The notes: a model not told the origin generated them from the letters alone. A DNA stretch of 64,000 nt from a bacterium (GCA_022072055.1 JAJVIK010000019.1:112514-176513); one strand, 5' to 3'; positions 51,561-61,326 are shown, counted from the first letter of the stretch. Numbers and translations: made by a program.

Positions 51561-53921
51561 ATGCGATCCTCATATCTTCCACTCATCCTTGGGTTGACCT
51601 TGTTTGTGGCGACCCGCGCCGACCGCTCACCCGCGGCATCGAAAGGCGTCCCGCTAGTCCGCGAGGGCGCTCCAGCCGCCCGGATTGTGTTGGCCGATTC
51701 TCCAAGCCCCCAAGCGGTGCGCGCGGCTCAGGTGTTCCAGGCCTTCATCGAGCGCATCAGCGGCGCGAGTATCCCCATCACCCTAGAGAGCGCCGCGAGG
51801 CCCGGGCCCAAGGTTCTGATCGGGAGGGGCCGCGCGGTGGACGGCTTGGGGGTCACGGTCCCCTCCGGGTTCACCCACGAGATGAAGGAGGAAGGGTATG
51901 TGATCCGGACGGACGGAGACTCCCTGGTCCTCGCGGGGAATGAGGAGCGGATGTACCAGGGGACCTTGTACGCCGTGTACGACGCGCTGGAGACGCTGGG
52001 ATGCCGCTGGTTCTTCCCGGGCCCTTTCGGCGAGGTGATCCCGAAGAACCAGACGCTCGTGTTTCCCATGACAGACCGCGAGGAAAGACCCAGCTTCCGG
52101 TTCCGGAACATCTGGTACTCCGGTTGGATGCCTGTAAACGAGGAGGATGCCCGCTGGTTTGGGGAATGGAGCGAGCGCAACCGCCTCAACTCCCTCTCCG
52201 CGCTCAGCCTTCCCGGCGATGGCTCGGTGGTCCGCCTAGTCCCCCCCGACAAGTATTTCGACAGCCATCCCGAAGTCTTCGCGGTGGGGAAGACCGGAGA
52301 GCGGGAGCGGGAAATGGTCTGTCCCACCGAACCGGAGGCGGTGCGGATCGCGGCGGAGACCATCAAAACGCATTTTCGGGAAAACCCAGAGGCGATCTCT
52401 TTCGGATTCGGCCCCCCGGATGGGAATCCGCGCTGTTACTGCCCACGCTGCGAGGCTGCCATTCAGGGTTTTACAGGGAAAGGGTTTGGGGACCCGAGCC
52501 TGAGCGACCTGTGGTTCATCTTCGCCAATCGGGTGGCCGAGGAGGTCTATCGGGAGTTCCCCGATCGCTGGATTCTGACCAACGGATATGCCAACCGGGT
52601 CCGTCCTCCTGAGGGAGTCGGTCCGCTGAGTCCCAATCTGGGGATCCAGTCGGCGATGCTCTCCACCTGCACGCTCCATCGAATTGACGATCCGGCCTGC
52701 ATGCAGCGCCGGATCTACGCCCAAATCCTGAAACGTTGGACCGACAGCCTGAAATGTGTGTTCGTGTATGACTACGATCCGGGCAAGTCGCTGGATGGGA
52801 CCCCCTTCACCTCCCTGCGCCTCCTGGAACATGACCTGCGCCGGCTGCATGAGCGAGGGGTGTGGGGATTCTGGACCGAGGGCCAGAACATCTGGATGGT
52901 GACCCAGCTGAACTACTATGTCCGCTCGAAGCTGATGTGGGGTGTGGACTCCGATGTGAAGGCCGTGGTGCGGGATTTCAGCGAGAAGTTTTATGGCCCC
53001 GCGGCGAGACCGGTGGAGGAGTACCTGTGGCTGGTCGAGGACTCCCTCGAGGAGAACGGCGCTCATGCCTGGTGGAGCCGCCCGATCCCTTGGATGCATG
53101 TGCTTGAGAAATCGGAAGCGCGCCTCAACGCGCTGGTCAAGCGCGCGGAGGCTTTGGCGAAGGAGGACCCCGAAAGGGCGCGTGTCCAAGTCTTTCGCGA
53201 TGTGCATGACCACCTGAGGGCCTATGCGGGAATGGAACGCGCGCTGGCCGAGGGGCGATTCGCGGACGCGGGACAAGAGGTCGAGCGGATGGCCGAACTT
53301 CGCAAGGCGATTGATGGCGCCCAGCACGGCCTTCTTCCACCTGAGAATGAGCTGGTCACCGGGCACGAATTCAGCTTGACCACATGGCGGGAGGTTTGCG
53401 CGGACCTGACCGCGCGGACCGACGGGACCCAGGGTTCGCTTGTGACAATGCTCCCGCGCGAGTGGGAGTTCCACACCGATCCGCACGACGAAGGCGTGAT
53501 CTATCAATGGTATCTGCCCGGAACTGGGGGAGGCTGGAGAAAAATCGATGTCACGGACTACTGGGAGAACCAGGGCGAGCGGGACAAGGAAGGACGAGGG
53601 TATTGGGGCAAGGCTTGGTATCGGACAACGTTTCCGGTTCCCTCGGAAGCGGCGGGAAAAACCCTCGCCCTCACCCTGGGGGGAGTGGCCACGGACAGAG
53701 AGCGCAACGACAGCCGCGCGCTGTGGGTCTGGATCAACGGGAACCTAATCGAGGTCCCTTCGGGTCGCATCCACCATTTCAAACCACTCGATCTGGATGT
53801 CTCGAAATGGATTCGCCCACGGGAGTCGAACCACATTGCCATCCTGGTCCAGGCCAACCGCTTGGAGGCCACTCAGCACAACGGCCTGCACCGCCGGGTG
53901 TTTCTGTGGTCAAAGCGGTGA
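51561..53921 (+). CDS. secreted DUF4838 protein with C-terminal galactose-binding-like domain
   Basis: This 786-residue protein has a signal peptide (YLPLILGLTLFVATRA). The N-terminal domain resembles the alpha-glucuronidase-type small domain (AAQVFQAFIERISGASIPIT), followed by the DUF4838 region (SFGFGPPDGNPRCYCPRCEA, WILTNGYANRV). The C-terminus is a jelly-roll sugar-binding-like domain (GYWGKAWYRTTFPVPSEAAG and ALWVWINGNLIEVP). Such proteins are abundant in planctomycete-like and Bacteroidota genomes and are suspected glycosidases. Frames open further upstream, but the ATG at 51561 has GGAGA nine bases before it and starts the signal peptide. Confidence 0.88.
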   Translation: MRSSYLPLILGLTLFVATRADRSPAASKGVPLVREGAPAARIVLADSPSPQAVRAAQVFQAFIERISGASIPITLESAARPGPKVLIGRGRAVDGLGVTVPSGFTHEMKEEGYVIRTDGDSLVLAGNEERMYQGTLYAVYDALETLGCRWFFPGPFGEVIPKNQTLVFPMTDREERPSFRFRNIWYSGWMPVNEEDARWFGEWSERNRLNSLSALSLPGDGSVVRLVPPDKYFDSHPEVFAVGKTGEREREMVCPTEPEAVRIAAETIKTHFRENPEAISFGFGPPDGNPRCYCPRCEAAIQGFTGKGFGDPSLSDLWFIFANRVAEEVYREFPDRWILTNGYANRVRPPEGVGPLSPNLGIQSAMLSTCTLHRIDDPACMQRRIYAQILKRWTDSLKCVFVYDYDPGKSLDGTPFTSLRLLEHDLRRLHERGVWGFWTEGQNIWMVTQLNYYVRSKLMWGVDSDVKAVVRDFSEKFYGPAARPVEEYLWLVEDSLEENGAHAWWSRPIPWMHVLEKSEARLNALVKRAEALAKEDPERARVQVFRDVHDHLRAYAGMERALAEGRFADAGQEVERMAELRKAIDGAQHGLLPPENELVTGHEFSLTTWREVCADLTARTDGTQGSLVTMLPREWEFHTDPHDEGVIYQWYLPGTGGGWRKIDVTDYWENQGERDKEGRGYWGKAWYRTTFPVPSEAAGKTLALTLGGVATDRERNDSRALWVWINGNLIEVPSGRIHHFKPLDLDVSKWIRPRESNHIAILVQANRLEATQHNGLHRRVFLWSKR

Positions 53922-54010
53922 AAGCGGGACGAGTTCCGCCTTGGCGGGACACAGCCTTGACAGGGAGGGAGAGGGGCGTTTATCTAAGCCGGAACGAAGG
54001 AGACCCACGA

Positions 54011-54925
54011 GTGCCCCTGAAATCCCTGCTCACCCGCTGGCTCATGTCCAACCCCAATCCCCAATCAGAGCCTTCCCCGAAGAACCCGCTTCTCGACCGC
54101 ATGAAGGAGCGGGTTGAGAAAAGCGGCAAATACTATTGGGGCCAGACTTGGAAAGGGATCGATGTGCTCCCGGACGGCAAGCCGGTGCTCGACCCAAGCC
54201 GCGGGGAGGACTATGGCTCCTTCTGGGGGGATGTGGCCAAGACCCGCGAGGGCGCGCTGATGGTCACCCGTCAGATGATCATCGACGAGGAGACCGACAC
54301 CTTTATCAGCGAGGATGTGGCCGATATGATCCATCGGGTCCTCCATCTCACTCCGGATTCCAGGGTCCTGGAGGTGGGAAGCGGGACCGGTTCCCTCGCG
54401 GTGAGCATCGCGCCCAAGGTCAAGAGTTATGCGCTCGCGGACATCTCGGCCTCCATGCTGGAGCACGCCCGCAAACGTCTCGAAGGGATCGCGGGGACAA
54501 GCTTCCACCACCTCGCGCGGTGCGATCTCCGGGAGTTTCCCGACAACCACTTCGATGGGGTGCTCTTCGAGGCGGTCATGGGGCACATGGACCGCGAGGA
54601 CAGCTACCGCTACATGCTCGAAACTTACCGAGTGCTCAAACCCGGAGGGCGAGCGTATTTCCAGTTCTTCAACCTGCTTCACCCGCAAGGATTCGCCGAA
54701 TTTGAACACACGGTGGAGAAACACTGCGACGGGCGCGGCAGGAATCTGATCAGTCGGACCCGGTTCCACACTCCGGTGGAGGCGCGCAGCTATGTCACCC
54801 ACGCGGGGTTCCTTATTGACGAGGAATGCTCGCAGCTTTCGGACCTGCCGGGCGAGACCCTCCTGCACATCAATGAGCACGCCTTGGTGGCGGTCTGCCG
54901 CAAGCCTCAGGAGGGTCACCGATGA
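54011..54925 (+). CDS. class I SAM-dependent methyltransferase
   Basis: This 304-residue methyltransferase has the SAM-binding motif RVLEVGSGTGSLAVSIA, then ALADISASMLEHARKR and a post-motif FEAVMGHMDRED. The start GTG at 54011 is supported by AAGGAG eight bases upstream, while the ATG at 54044 has none. The frame is open upstream through the end of the DUF4838 gene but is not coding there. It overlaps the DUF4159 gene by four bases. The substrate is unknown. Confidence 0.85.
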   Translation: MPLKSLLTRWLMSNPNPQSEPSPKNPLLDRMKERVEKSGKYYWGQTWKGIDVLPDGKPVLDPSRGEDYGSFWGDVAKTREGALMVTRQMIIDEETDTFISEDVADMIHRVLHLTPDSRVLEVGSGTGSLAVSIAPKVKSYALADISASMLEHARKRLEGIAGTSFHHLARCDLREFPDNHFDGVLFEAVMGHMDREDSYRYMLETYRVLKPGGRAYFQFFNLLHPQGFAEFEHTVEKHCDGRGRNLISRTRFHTPVEARSYVTHAGFLIDEECSQLSDLPGETLLHINEHALVAVCRKPQEGHR

Positions 54926-55608
54926 AGGGCCTCCAAGCGGCCCTCTTCTCACTGCTCGCGGTCCCGGTCCTGCTGGCCGCGCAACCACGCAAGGAAAGCG
55001 AGCTGGTGATCGCCCGTGTTCAGTACTATGGCGGCGATTATTACACCGATCCCACCTCGCTCCCCAATCTGGCCGCGTTCGCATCCGATAAGACCGGCCA
55101 GACTTGGACCGCGCTGGATGGCTCGATCTCCCTGCTTGACCCAAACCTGAACCGTTATCCCGTGCTCTATCTGACCGGACATGGAGAGATGCAGCTCAAG
55201 GGGGACGAGACCAGCGCGCTTCGGAGTTACCTCGAGAAAGGGGGATTCCTGTTGGTCAATGACAATGGCCCGGCCAGAACGGGGAACTCGATCGACCTGG
55301 CTTTCCGACGAGAAATCGCCAAGGTCTTGCCTGACCACGCGCTGGTCGAGCTCCCTCCCGATCATCCCGTGTTCCACTGCTTCTTCGACTTCTCGGAAGG
55401 CATACCCCAGATTCACCGTCACGATGAGACCCAGCCCCCGCGCGCGTTCGGCATCTACCTGGAGCGCCGTCTCGCGGTGTTCTACGCCTGGAACAGCGAT
55501 ATCGGAAACGGCTGGGAGGACCGGCGTGTTCACAACGATCCCGAAGAGAAACGTCTGGAAGCCCTACGGATGGGAACGAACCTCCTGCTCCATGCCCTCT
55601 ACCAGTAA
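54922..55608 (+). CDS. DUF4159 secreted protein
   Basis: This 228-residue protein has a signal peptide (ALFSLLAVPVLLAAQ) followed by a DUF4159 domain: VIARVQYYGGDYYTDPTSLP, LYLTGHGEMQLKGDE, YLEKGGFLLVNDNG and HPVFHCFFDF. DUF4159 proteins are often encoded with aerotolerance (Bat) or N-terminal membrane genes, and the fold resembles the glutamine amidotransferase/DUF group. Here it follows a methyltransferase. The 3' end overlaps the convergent glycosyltransferase gene by 45 bases. Confidence 0.88.
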   Translation: MKGLQAALFSLLAVPVLLAAQPRKESELVIARVQYYGGDYYTDPTSLPNLAAFASDKTGQTWTALDGSISLLDPNLNRYPVLYLTGHGEMQLKGDETSALRSYLEKGGFLLVNDNGPARTGNSIDLAFRREIAKVLPDHALVELPPDHPVFHCFFDFSEGIPQIHRHDETQPPRAFGIYLERRLAVFYAWNSDIGNGWEDRRVHNDPEEKRLEALRMGTNLLLHALYQ

Positions 55609-57147
55609 GCGGCCCCCCCCGGGCGGAAGCGGGTAGTATTCCACCGGCGAGATCGTCCGACTCGCCCAGGACCGGGATGGGCGAATCTCCCTCCGCGCCA
55701 ATGTCTCGCGCCACTCCCTTCCCCCGCTCTCCACTCCCGCCACCACGATTCCCTGAATCTCCACATCCGCCTTCTCCGTGGGCGGGTGTCCCTTAATCGG
55801 CCCCACCTCGCCTGTTCCATCCCGTGGAGCGGGCGACTCTTCGGTAACCGTGTGGAGAAACAGGGGATAGGTCAGATGGCGGGTTCGTCGGTAATAGTCC
55901 AAAACGGACACGTTGTCTCCCACGGCAACGAAGGCTCTCCCTGGAAGATGCTCCTCCGCGAGAAAGCGCGCGATCTCCCGGCAGGGGGGATGGTCAATCC
56001 GCCGATAGTCCCCAAGGAGAATCCCTCCCCAGAGGAGGCACGGCACGGCGCCGGCCATTCCATACACCGACCTGATCCGCCTTCCCCTTCGCGGTGCTGA
56101 GGAAGTCACTGGGACAAACTTTTCGACAAGGAAATGAAGCCCCTTTGCGGCCTCCAGAAGCAGCATCGGCAGCAAGGGCAGGAAATGGCGAGTGGCGATG
56201 TACCGCTCCTCGATCAGGACCGATGCAACGATTCCAATCGGCGGAATCACGAGACTGAGAATCCAAACGGATCGAGGGAACCAAGCGCGCCCCTGGCCCC
56301 GCGTCCCGTTCCTCGCGGAAAGTCCCACCACCGCAAGCCCCAAAAGGACCCAAGTCCCCGCCCCATAGGGGTGAGGAAGTCCAAAGAACTCTTCCAAATG
56401 CCGTTGGATCGAGGTCAGGGACCAGTCGGCGGCGGATGCCAGAACGCGCGGGTTGGGAGGAGGCATCGAGGCGATCTGGCGCCCAAGCCAAGGGGCGGCC
56501 AGGGCCGCGGAGAAAAGAAGCGCGGGACCGAAGGCTTTGCACTGTTCTCGCCGCCAGGCCTTCGTCAGGCAGGCCAGCGCCGGGAGTCTCCCCACCAGGA
56601 ACCAGAGCGCCTGGTAATGAAGAAGCAGAGGCAAGGGGAGCAGCAGGCCGAGAAGGGTCAAGCGCTCCGGTCGGGGATTCCTCGGATCCTGAAGGAACAG
56701 GGCCTGGGTGACCGCGAGCTCCGCCAGGACCCAGAGGGCATAGGGGCGGGCCTCCCGCGAGTAATGGAAGAGCAACGGGGAGAACACAAGCCAAGCGAGC
56801 GCGGTCAGCGCCACCCCCCCTTGCGCAAGGCGCGAGGTCAGTCTCCAGAACAGAAGAAGCGCCAGAACCCCGGATAGGGCCGAGGGAAGCCGGAGGGCAA
56901 AGTCCTCCACGGAGAGCGCGCCAACCCAGCGCAGGAGGATGAAGTGGCCCGGCGGGGCGTGATGGTTCGGAAGTTCCCGCCACCACCCCTCCAGCGGAGC
57001 GAACGCAAGGGTGACCCCCTTGGCCTCATCGAGCCAGAAACTTTCCTCGTCGAGGCCGACAAGGCGGGCAAGAGCAATCGGCGCGAGGATCACGGCAAGA
57101 GGCCAACAAGCCCGCGCGCGCGCGCAAGAGGACATCGAGGCGTTCAT
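55564..57147 (-). CDS. GT-C glycosyltransferase-like membrane protein (GT39/ArnT-like)
   Basis: This 527-residue protein has about ten membrane helices and the first-loop D40-E41 pair (ESFWLDEAKG) typical of GT-C enzymes that use lipid-linked sugars. The neighbouring NHHAPPGHFILLR matches the loop after it. The C-terminal region of about 120 residues is soluble. The product should transfer a sugar to lipid or protein in the periplasm; the acceptor is unknown. The start overlaps the metallophosphoesterase stop by four bases. Upstream in-frame sequence is low-complexity and not used. Confidence 0.82.
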   Translation of the reverse strand: MNASMSSCARARACWPLAVILAPIALARLVGLDEESFWLDEAKGVTLAFAPLEGWWRELPNHHAPPGHFILLRWVGALSVEDFALRLPSALSGVLALLLFWRLTSRLAQGGVALTALAWLVFSPLLFHYSREARPYALWVLAELAVTQALFLQDPRNPRPERLTLLGLLLPLPLLLHYQALWFLVGRLPALACLTKAWRREQCKAFGPALLFSAALAAPWLGRQIASMPPPNPRVLASAADWSLTSIQRHLEEFFGLPHPYGAGTWVLLGLAVVGLSARNGTRGQGRAWFPRSVWILSLVIPPIGIVASVLIEERYIATRHFLPLLPMLLLEAAKGLHFLVEKFVPVTSSAPRRGRRIRSVYGMAGAVPCLLWGGILLGDYRRIDHPPCREIARFLAEEHLPGRAFVAVGDNVSVLDYYRRTRHLTYPLFLHTVTEESPAPRDGTGEVGPIKGHPPTEKADVEIQGIVVAGVESGGREWRETLARREIRPSRSWASRTISPVEYYPLPPGGGRLLVEGMEQEVRSHP

Positions 57148-57890
57148 CGCCCCTTGAGCAGCCTGTCGGCGAGGAAATCGGGAAGCCCCGCCTGGCGGAT
57201 TTTCTCGGCCGCGCGCTCCATGGGATACTCCACGCGCACACGCTCGATCACCCCCTCGTCCGGATCGAAGGCCACATAGCAGGCGCGCGGATCTCCATCG
57301 CGGGGTTGCCCCACGCTCCCCACATTGGTCAGATAGCGCCACCGGGCTCTCATGGACACGCAGATGTCCGGCTCCACCTGAAGGTGCGACTCATTTTCCC
57401 CAAGGGAGACCGTGAAGGGCACATGGGAATGTCCGATAAACGCCACGGGACGGGTGAAACACTGAAAGGCGTTCCAGGCCTCGGTGAGCGTGGTGACATA
57501 GTTCCACTCCTTGGGCTGGAACGGTGAGGAGTGAACCAGCAGACAGTGCTCGTACTCGATCTCGTGGGGGAGGTTCGAGAGCCAGGCGATTGATTCGGGC
57601 GACAGATTCTCGCGAGTCCATCTCACCGCGAGCTTGGCGTCGGGATTGAAATAGCGGTCATCCGCGCCCGCCGCGGCGTCATCGTGGTTTCCGCGCACAA
57701 CGGCCTCCCGCTCGGCGTCCCGCCAGACCTCCTCTCGGACCAGCCGCACGCACTCCTCGGGATCCGCGCCATACCCCACGACATCCCCCAGGCAAACCAC
57801 GCGATCAAAGCCCCGCTCGCGGATATCCGTGAGCACCGCTTGAAGGGCCTCCAGGTTGCCGTGAATGTCGCTGATGACCGCGATCCTCAT
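57144..57890 (-). CDS. metallophosphoesterase (calcineurin-like, YfcE/diadenosine type)
   Basis: This 248-residue enzyme has the binuclear metal motifs SDIHGNLEAL, CLGDVVGYGADPEECV, VVRGNHDDAA, VHSSPFQP and IGHSHVPFT. It should hydrolyse phosphodiesters or phosphomonoesters with Mn or Fe; the target is unknown. It lies between the RNase HII-YraN gene and the glycosyltransferase gene, with four-base overlaps at both ends, so all three are coupled. Confidence 0.9.
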   Translation of the reverse strand: MRIAVISDIHGNLEALQAVLTDIRERGFDRVVCLGDVVGYGADPEECVRLVREEVWRDAEREAVVRGNHDDAAAGADDRYFNPDAKLAVRWTRENLSPESIAWLSNLPHEIEYEHCLLVHSSPFQPKEWNYVTTLTEAWNAFQCFTRPVAFIGHSHVPFTVSLGENESHLQVEPDICVSMRARWRYLTNVGSVGQPRDGDPRACYVAFDPDEGVIERVRVEYPMERAAEKIRQAGLPDFLADRLLKGR

Positions 57891-59113
57891 GGAAGGTCCT
57901 CGCCGGTGGCCTCGAAGGCGTTGGGGAAGTGATCCAGGCGCGCGAGCCCTTGGGGGTCCACTGCCAGGGCGATGACATCGAACCGGCAATCGCAGGAATC
58001 CGGGAATCCGCTGAGATACTCCAGGGCCGCCAGCAGCATCCGCCGACGCTTGCGTCCATCCACGGCCTCGGCGGGGGCCCCATGCGCGTTTCCTCGGCGC
58101 ATTTTGACCTCGATGAAGACCAGGGTGGCTTCGTCCCTCGCGATCAGATCGATCTCCCCCCTCGGGGTGTGAAAATTCTGCTCCAGGATGGCGAGCCCCT
58201 TGCCGGTCAGGTAGCGCCGGACCATGTCCTCGAAGAGGGCGCCCACCCCGCGCGCGGTCGCCTCTATCGGAGCCTTGGCGAGGCGCGCCGAAACCTCTTC
58301 CACCTTGCGCGCCAAGAGCCAGGCCTCCTGAGTGTCGAGGAGGGGTCCTCCCGACCTTGCTCGGATGATTGCCGCTTCGAGTAGATCTATGTCCTCGGAC
58401 CGGATCAGCCCGGTCCACAGTTCGAGGAAGGCATCGGAGGGAGGCGGTTGATGGATTCGCCGAGCCACCGGCTTGAACGTGATCCGATGGTGCTCCGAGA
58501 CTCCAAACACGGCCAGCGCGCGCTGATGGTGGAGGGTCCCGTACCCCTTGTGTTTGGCGAAGCCCCAGCGGTCCTCTTCGCCGCCGAGGAGCTCCATGTG
58601 ACGATCCCGAGTGGTCTTGGCCACAATGGAGGCGGCGGCGATGGCGGCGCTCCGGCTGTCACCCCGAACGAAACAACGTGTCGGCAGACCCAGGCCCGGA
58701 TCCCGGCGCCCATCCACGAGCGCAAGATCCGGAATCAGCCCACAATCCAGCAAGGCGCGACGCATCGCGAGGAAGGTGGCCTTTTCGATATCGAGCTCGT
58801 CGATCTCCTTCGGGGAGGCGGTACCCACGCCCACGGCAAGGGCGAATCGGGGGATCGCCTCCGCGAGCTGCTCGCGTCGATGGGGGGTAAGCTTCTTGGA
58901 GTCATCCAGGGCCGGCAGTGGGGTGGGGTCAAAACCCGGGGGGAAACAGACTGCGGCGGCGGTGACCGGGCCGGCCCAGGGGCCTCTCCCCGCCTCGTCC
59001 AGTCCCACGACCAACTCGGCCCCTTGCTCCCGGTCGAAGCGGACCATGGCGCGCACTCTTTCGAGCGGAGCAAGCCCCGCGCCGGGAAAAGAGGCTTCGC
59101 GCTCGGTGGCCAT
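57887..59113 (-). CDS. fusion of ribonuclease HII and UPF0102/YraN endonuclease-like domain
   Basis: This 408-residue protein joins two domains that are usually separate proteins. Residues about 30-225 are RNase HII, which removes RNA from RNA-DNA hybrids: D39-E40 in GLDEAGRGPWAGPV, LDDSKKLTP, ALVDGRRDP and AASIVAKTTRDRHM. A helical linker follows. Residues about 285-405 are YraN/UPF0102, a restriction-endonuclease-like fold: GEIDLIARDEATLVFIEVKM. In many genomes rnhB and yraN are adjacent, so a fusion is a natural event. The stop overlaps the phosphoesterase start. The two domains may act together in repair. Confidence 0.92.
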   Translation of the reverse strand: MATEREASFPGAGLAPLERVRAMVRFDREQGAELVVGLDEAGRGPWAGPVTAAAVCFPPGFDPTPLPALDDSKKLTPHRREQLAEAIPRFALAVGVGTASPKEIDELDIEKATFLAMRRALLDCGLIPDLALVDGRRDPGLGLPTRCFVRGDSRSAAIAAASIVAKTTRDRHMELLGGEEDRWGFAKHKGYGTLHHQRALAVFGVSEHHRITFKPVARRIHQPPPSDAFLELWTGLIRSEDIDLLEAAIIRARSGGPLLDTQEAWLLARKVEEVSARLAKAPIEATARGVGALFEDMVRRYLTGKGLAILEQNFHTPRGEIDLIARDEATLVFIEVKMRRGNAHGAPAEAVDGRKRRRMLLAALEYLSGFPDSCDCRFDVIALAVDPQGLARLDHFPNAFEATGEDLP

Positions 59114-59163
59114 GGTGGGAAAACTCTAGGGAAGTCCAGGCATCATAACAAGGGAAACATGCC

Positions 59164-60105
59164 TCATCCGACCGGAGCGGAGTGAAGCCAGTCCAGTTCC
59201 ACTGTCTCCCGCTCACCCCCCACCAACCGGACAAAAAGGTCATCCAGACCCGTGGTTCGGGAAGCCGCCGCGCGCTCCCTGATCTCGGAAAGCGTTCCGA
59301 TGGCCACCAGCTTCCCCTCATGGATGATCGCCAGGCGAGTGCACAGGCGCTCCACCACCTCAAGGATGTGCGAGGAGAAGAAGATGGTCACCCCCGAGCG
59401 GGCCGCGTTTTGGAGAATCAGCCGGATGGAGCGCGAGGTGACCGCGTCGATGCCGTTAAAGGGTTCATCCAGGAATAAGACCTCGGGACCGTGGATCAGG
59501 GCGGTCGCCAGCGCGATCTTCTTCTTCATGCCCATGGAGTAATCAATGATCAGCTTGTCGGCCTCCTCGGGGGAGAAATCCAGCACTCGGAAGAGGTCCA
59601 GCGCCCGTCTGGAAATCTCCTCATCCCGCATGTTGAAGAGCCTCCCCACGAAGGTGAGGAGCTCCAGTCCGGAGAGACGTTCGTAGGTGTGGATCTCCTC
59701 GGGCAGAATTCCGATCCGGCGTTTCACTTCAAGGGGGTGCTCGCAAACATCATATCCCGCCACCCTGGCCGTGCCTTCCGTCGGGGGCACCAGGCCGCAG
59801 AGCATGCGGATGGTCGTGCTCTTCCCCGCCCCATTCGGTCCAAGGAACCCGAAAAACTCTCCACGTCCCACTTGGAACGTGATTCGATCGACCGCGACTT
59901 TCTCCCCAAAGACCTTGGTCAGGTCCCGGACTTCCACGGCGGGTGAAAGCCCCATGGGGGGTTGAAAGGGTTCAGGTCGGGCGCCGGGCTCCGGGGAGTC
60001 ATCCGAAGCGACCGACCTCGTTGAGACATGCCGCTCCAGCCGGCTCCAGAGGGAATCATCGGCCTCGAAAAGGTTCGCGGGAGTCGACCGGGAGTCTTCA
60101 CTCAT
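59164..60105 (-). CDS. ABC transporter ATP-binding protein with N-terminal extension
   Basis: This 313-residue ATPase has Walker A GPNGAGKST, signature YSMGMKKKIALA, Walker B VLFLDEPFNGID and H-loop SSHILEVVERL. It has a 55-residue Ser/Pro-rich extension before the ATPase core. It resembles ABC-2 (CcmA-type) ATPases rather than the LolD/MacB group, although it lies directly downstream of a MacB-like permease gene and overlaps it by eight bases. A frame extending to 60162 is open, but the start at 60105 is preferred. Confidence 0.88.
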   Translation of the reverse strand: MSEDSRSTPANLFEADDSLWSRLERHVSTRSVASDDSPEPGARPEPFQPPMGLSPAVEVRDLTKVFGEKVAVDRITFQVGRGEFFGFLGPNGAGKSTTIRMLCGLVPPTEGTARVAGYDVCEHPLEVKRRIGILPEEIHTYERLSGLELLTFVGRLFNMRDEEISRRALDLFRVLDFSPEEADKLIIDYSMGMKKKIALATALIHGPEVLFLDEPFNGIDAVTSRSIRLILQNAARSGVTIFFSSHILEVVERLCTRLAIIHEGKLVAIGTLSEIRERAAASRTTGLDDLFVRLVGGERETVELDWLHSAPVG

Positions 60106-61318
60106 ACCGGAGGGCTTCGGCGGGATCGAGCGAAGCGGCCTTATGCGCGGGGTAGATCCCAAACAGGATGCCGACCAGGAACGCGAAGAACATCCCCCAG
60201 AAAATGGCGCCGTGCGAAATCAGCGATGGGAATCCGGTGAACTTGTTCACCCCATGGGTGATGAGCACTCCCAAGACCGCCCCAAGGGCGCCACCGAGGG
60301 TGCTCATAAGGGTGGATTCAACGAAAAACTGGAAACGGATGGCGCCGGAATTCGCTCCGAGGGCCTTGCGCAAGCCGATCTCGCGGGTGCGCTCCTTCAC
60401 GGTGACCAGCATGATGTTCATGATCCCGAGCCCCCCCACAAAAAGGCTGATCGCGGAGACCCCGGAGACCATCACCTTGAGGATCAGGGAGACCATCTCG
60501 AATCCCTCCAGGTCCTCGGCCATGGTCCGGCTGCCCATCTGCTCTCGAGGCAAGCCGAGTTCGACAAAGGTCTGGTGGATCCGCCCGCGCATGACATCGA
60601 GCAATTCGGGACTCCTGGCCATCCCGGAGAACCACATCAAATCGCGCTTTTGCGGCTCGCGGTGCTGCATGGTGCTGTAGGGAACATAAACATTGTCGTC
60701 GTAATTCCGGAAGTCGAAATACGAGGTCCCGCGCTTGGCAAGGACCCCGATCACGGTGTAGCGCTGGTCCCCGGCGCGCACCACCTTTCCAAGGGCCGAT
60801 TCAAACGGAAAAAGGGTGTCCTTGACCTCGTTGCCGATGATGCAGACTCGGCTGTGCGCCTCCTCATCCTGCTCGCCGAACATCCGCCCATCGCCGATGC
60901 TCAGACCCATGGCGCTGAAGTATTCCCGATTCACGCCGGAGACCGAGGAGGAAATCTCGCGGTCCTTAAAGCGGATTCGCGCCCGACTTGAAAGGCGCGC
61001 GAACAGGTCCCCATAGGCGCGGCAAACCTCCTTGAGGTGCTCAAACTCCTCGTACTTGAGGTAGCGAATCGGACGGTTTTCCTCCTCCATCTTCTGGATA
61101 TATTCCCAGTCCGGATAAACCCAGAACATGGTGGGCTGCGCCACCTTCTCGATCTCGTCGAGCACGCGCTTCTTGCCGCTGTCGCCCACCGACACGACGG
61201 CGACAATCGCCATCACCCCGATGGTGACCCCCAACATGGTGAGCGCGGTCCGAAACTTGTTGGCGAGCACCGCGAGGCAGGCTTCGGCAAGTCCGAGCAG
61301 GAGCGCGCGCATGGCCAT
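60098..61318 (-). CDS. MacB/FtsX-type ABC permease
   Basis: This 406-residue permease has a MacB periplasmic core domain between its first helix (FRTALTMLGVTIGVMAIVAV) and three C-terminal helices with the FtsX motif (GIMNIMLVTVKERTREIGLR). The periplasmic part begins with VSVGDSGKKRVLDEIEKVAQ. AGGCGG lies before the ATG. It is coupled to the ABC ATPase gene by overlap. MacB-type systems work as mechanotransmitters with an outer-membrane partner to move toxins, lipoproteins or antibiotics; here no MacA or TolC is adjacent. Confidence 0.92.
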   Translation of the reverse strand: MAMRALLLGLAEACLAVLANKFRTALTMLGVTIGVMAIVAVVSVGDSGKKRVLDEIEKVAQPTMFWVYPDWEYIQKMEEENRPIRYLKYEEFEHLKEVCRAYGDLFARLSSRARIRFKDREISSSVSGVNREYFSAMGLSIGDGRMFGEQDEEAHSRVCIIGNEVKDTLFPFESALGKVVRAGDQRYTVIGVLAKRGTSYFDFRNYDDNVYVPYSTMQHREPQKRDLMWFSGMARSPELLDVMRGRIHQTFVELGLPREQMGSRTMAEDLEGFEMVSLILKVMVSGVSAISLFVGGLGIMNIMLVTVKERTREIGLRKALGANSGAIRFQFFVESTLMSTLGGALGAVLGVLITHGVNKFTGFPSLISHGAIFWGMFFAFLVGILFGIYPAHKAASLDPAEALRYE

Positions 61319-61326
61319 TTACCGCC

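Noticed and set aside
53384..54010. Upstream extension of the methyltransferase frame
   Set aside because: It overlaps the DUF4838 gene in another frame and the GTG at 54011 has a good ribosome site.
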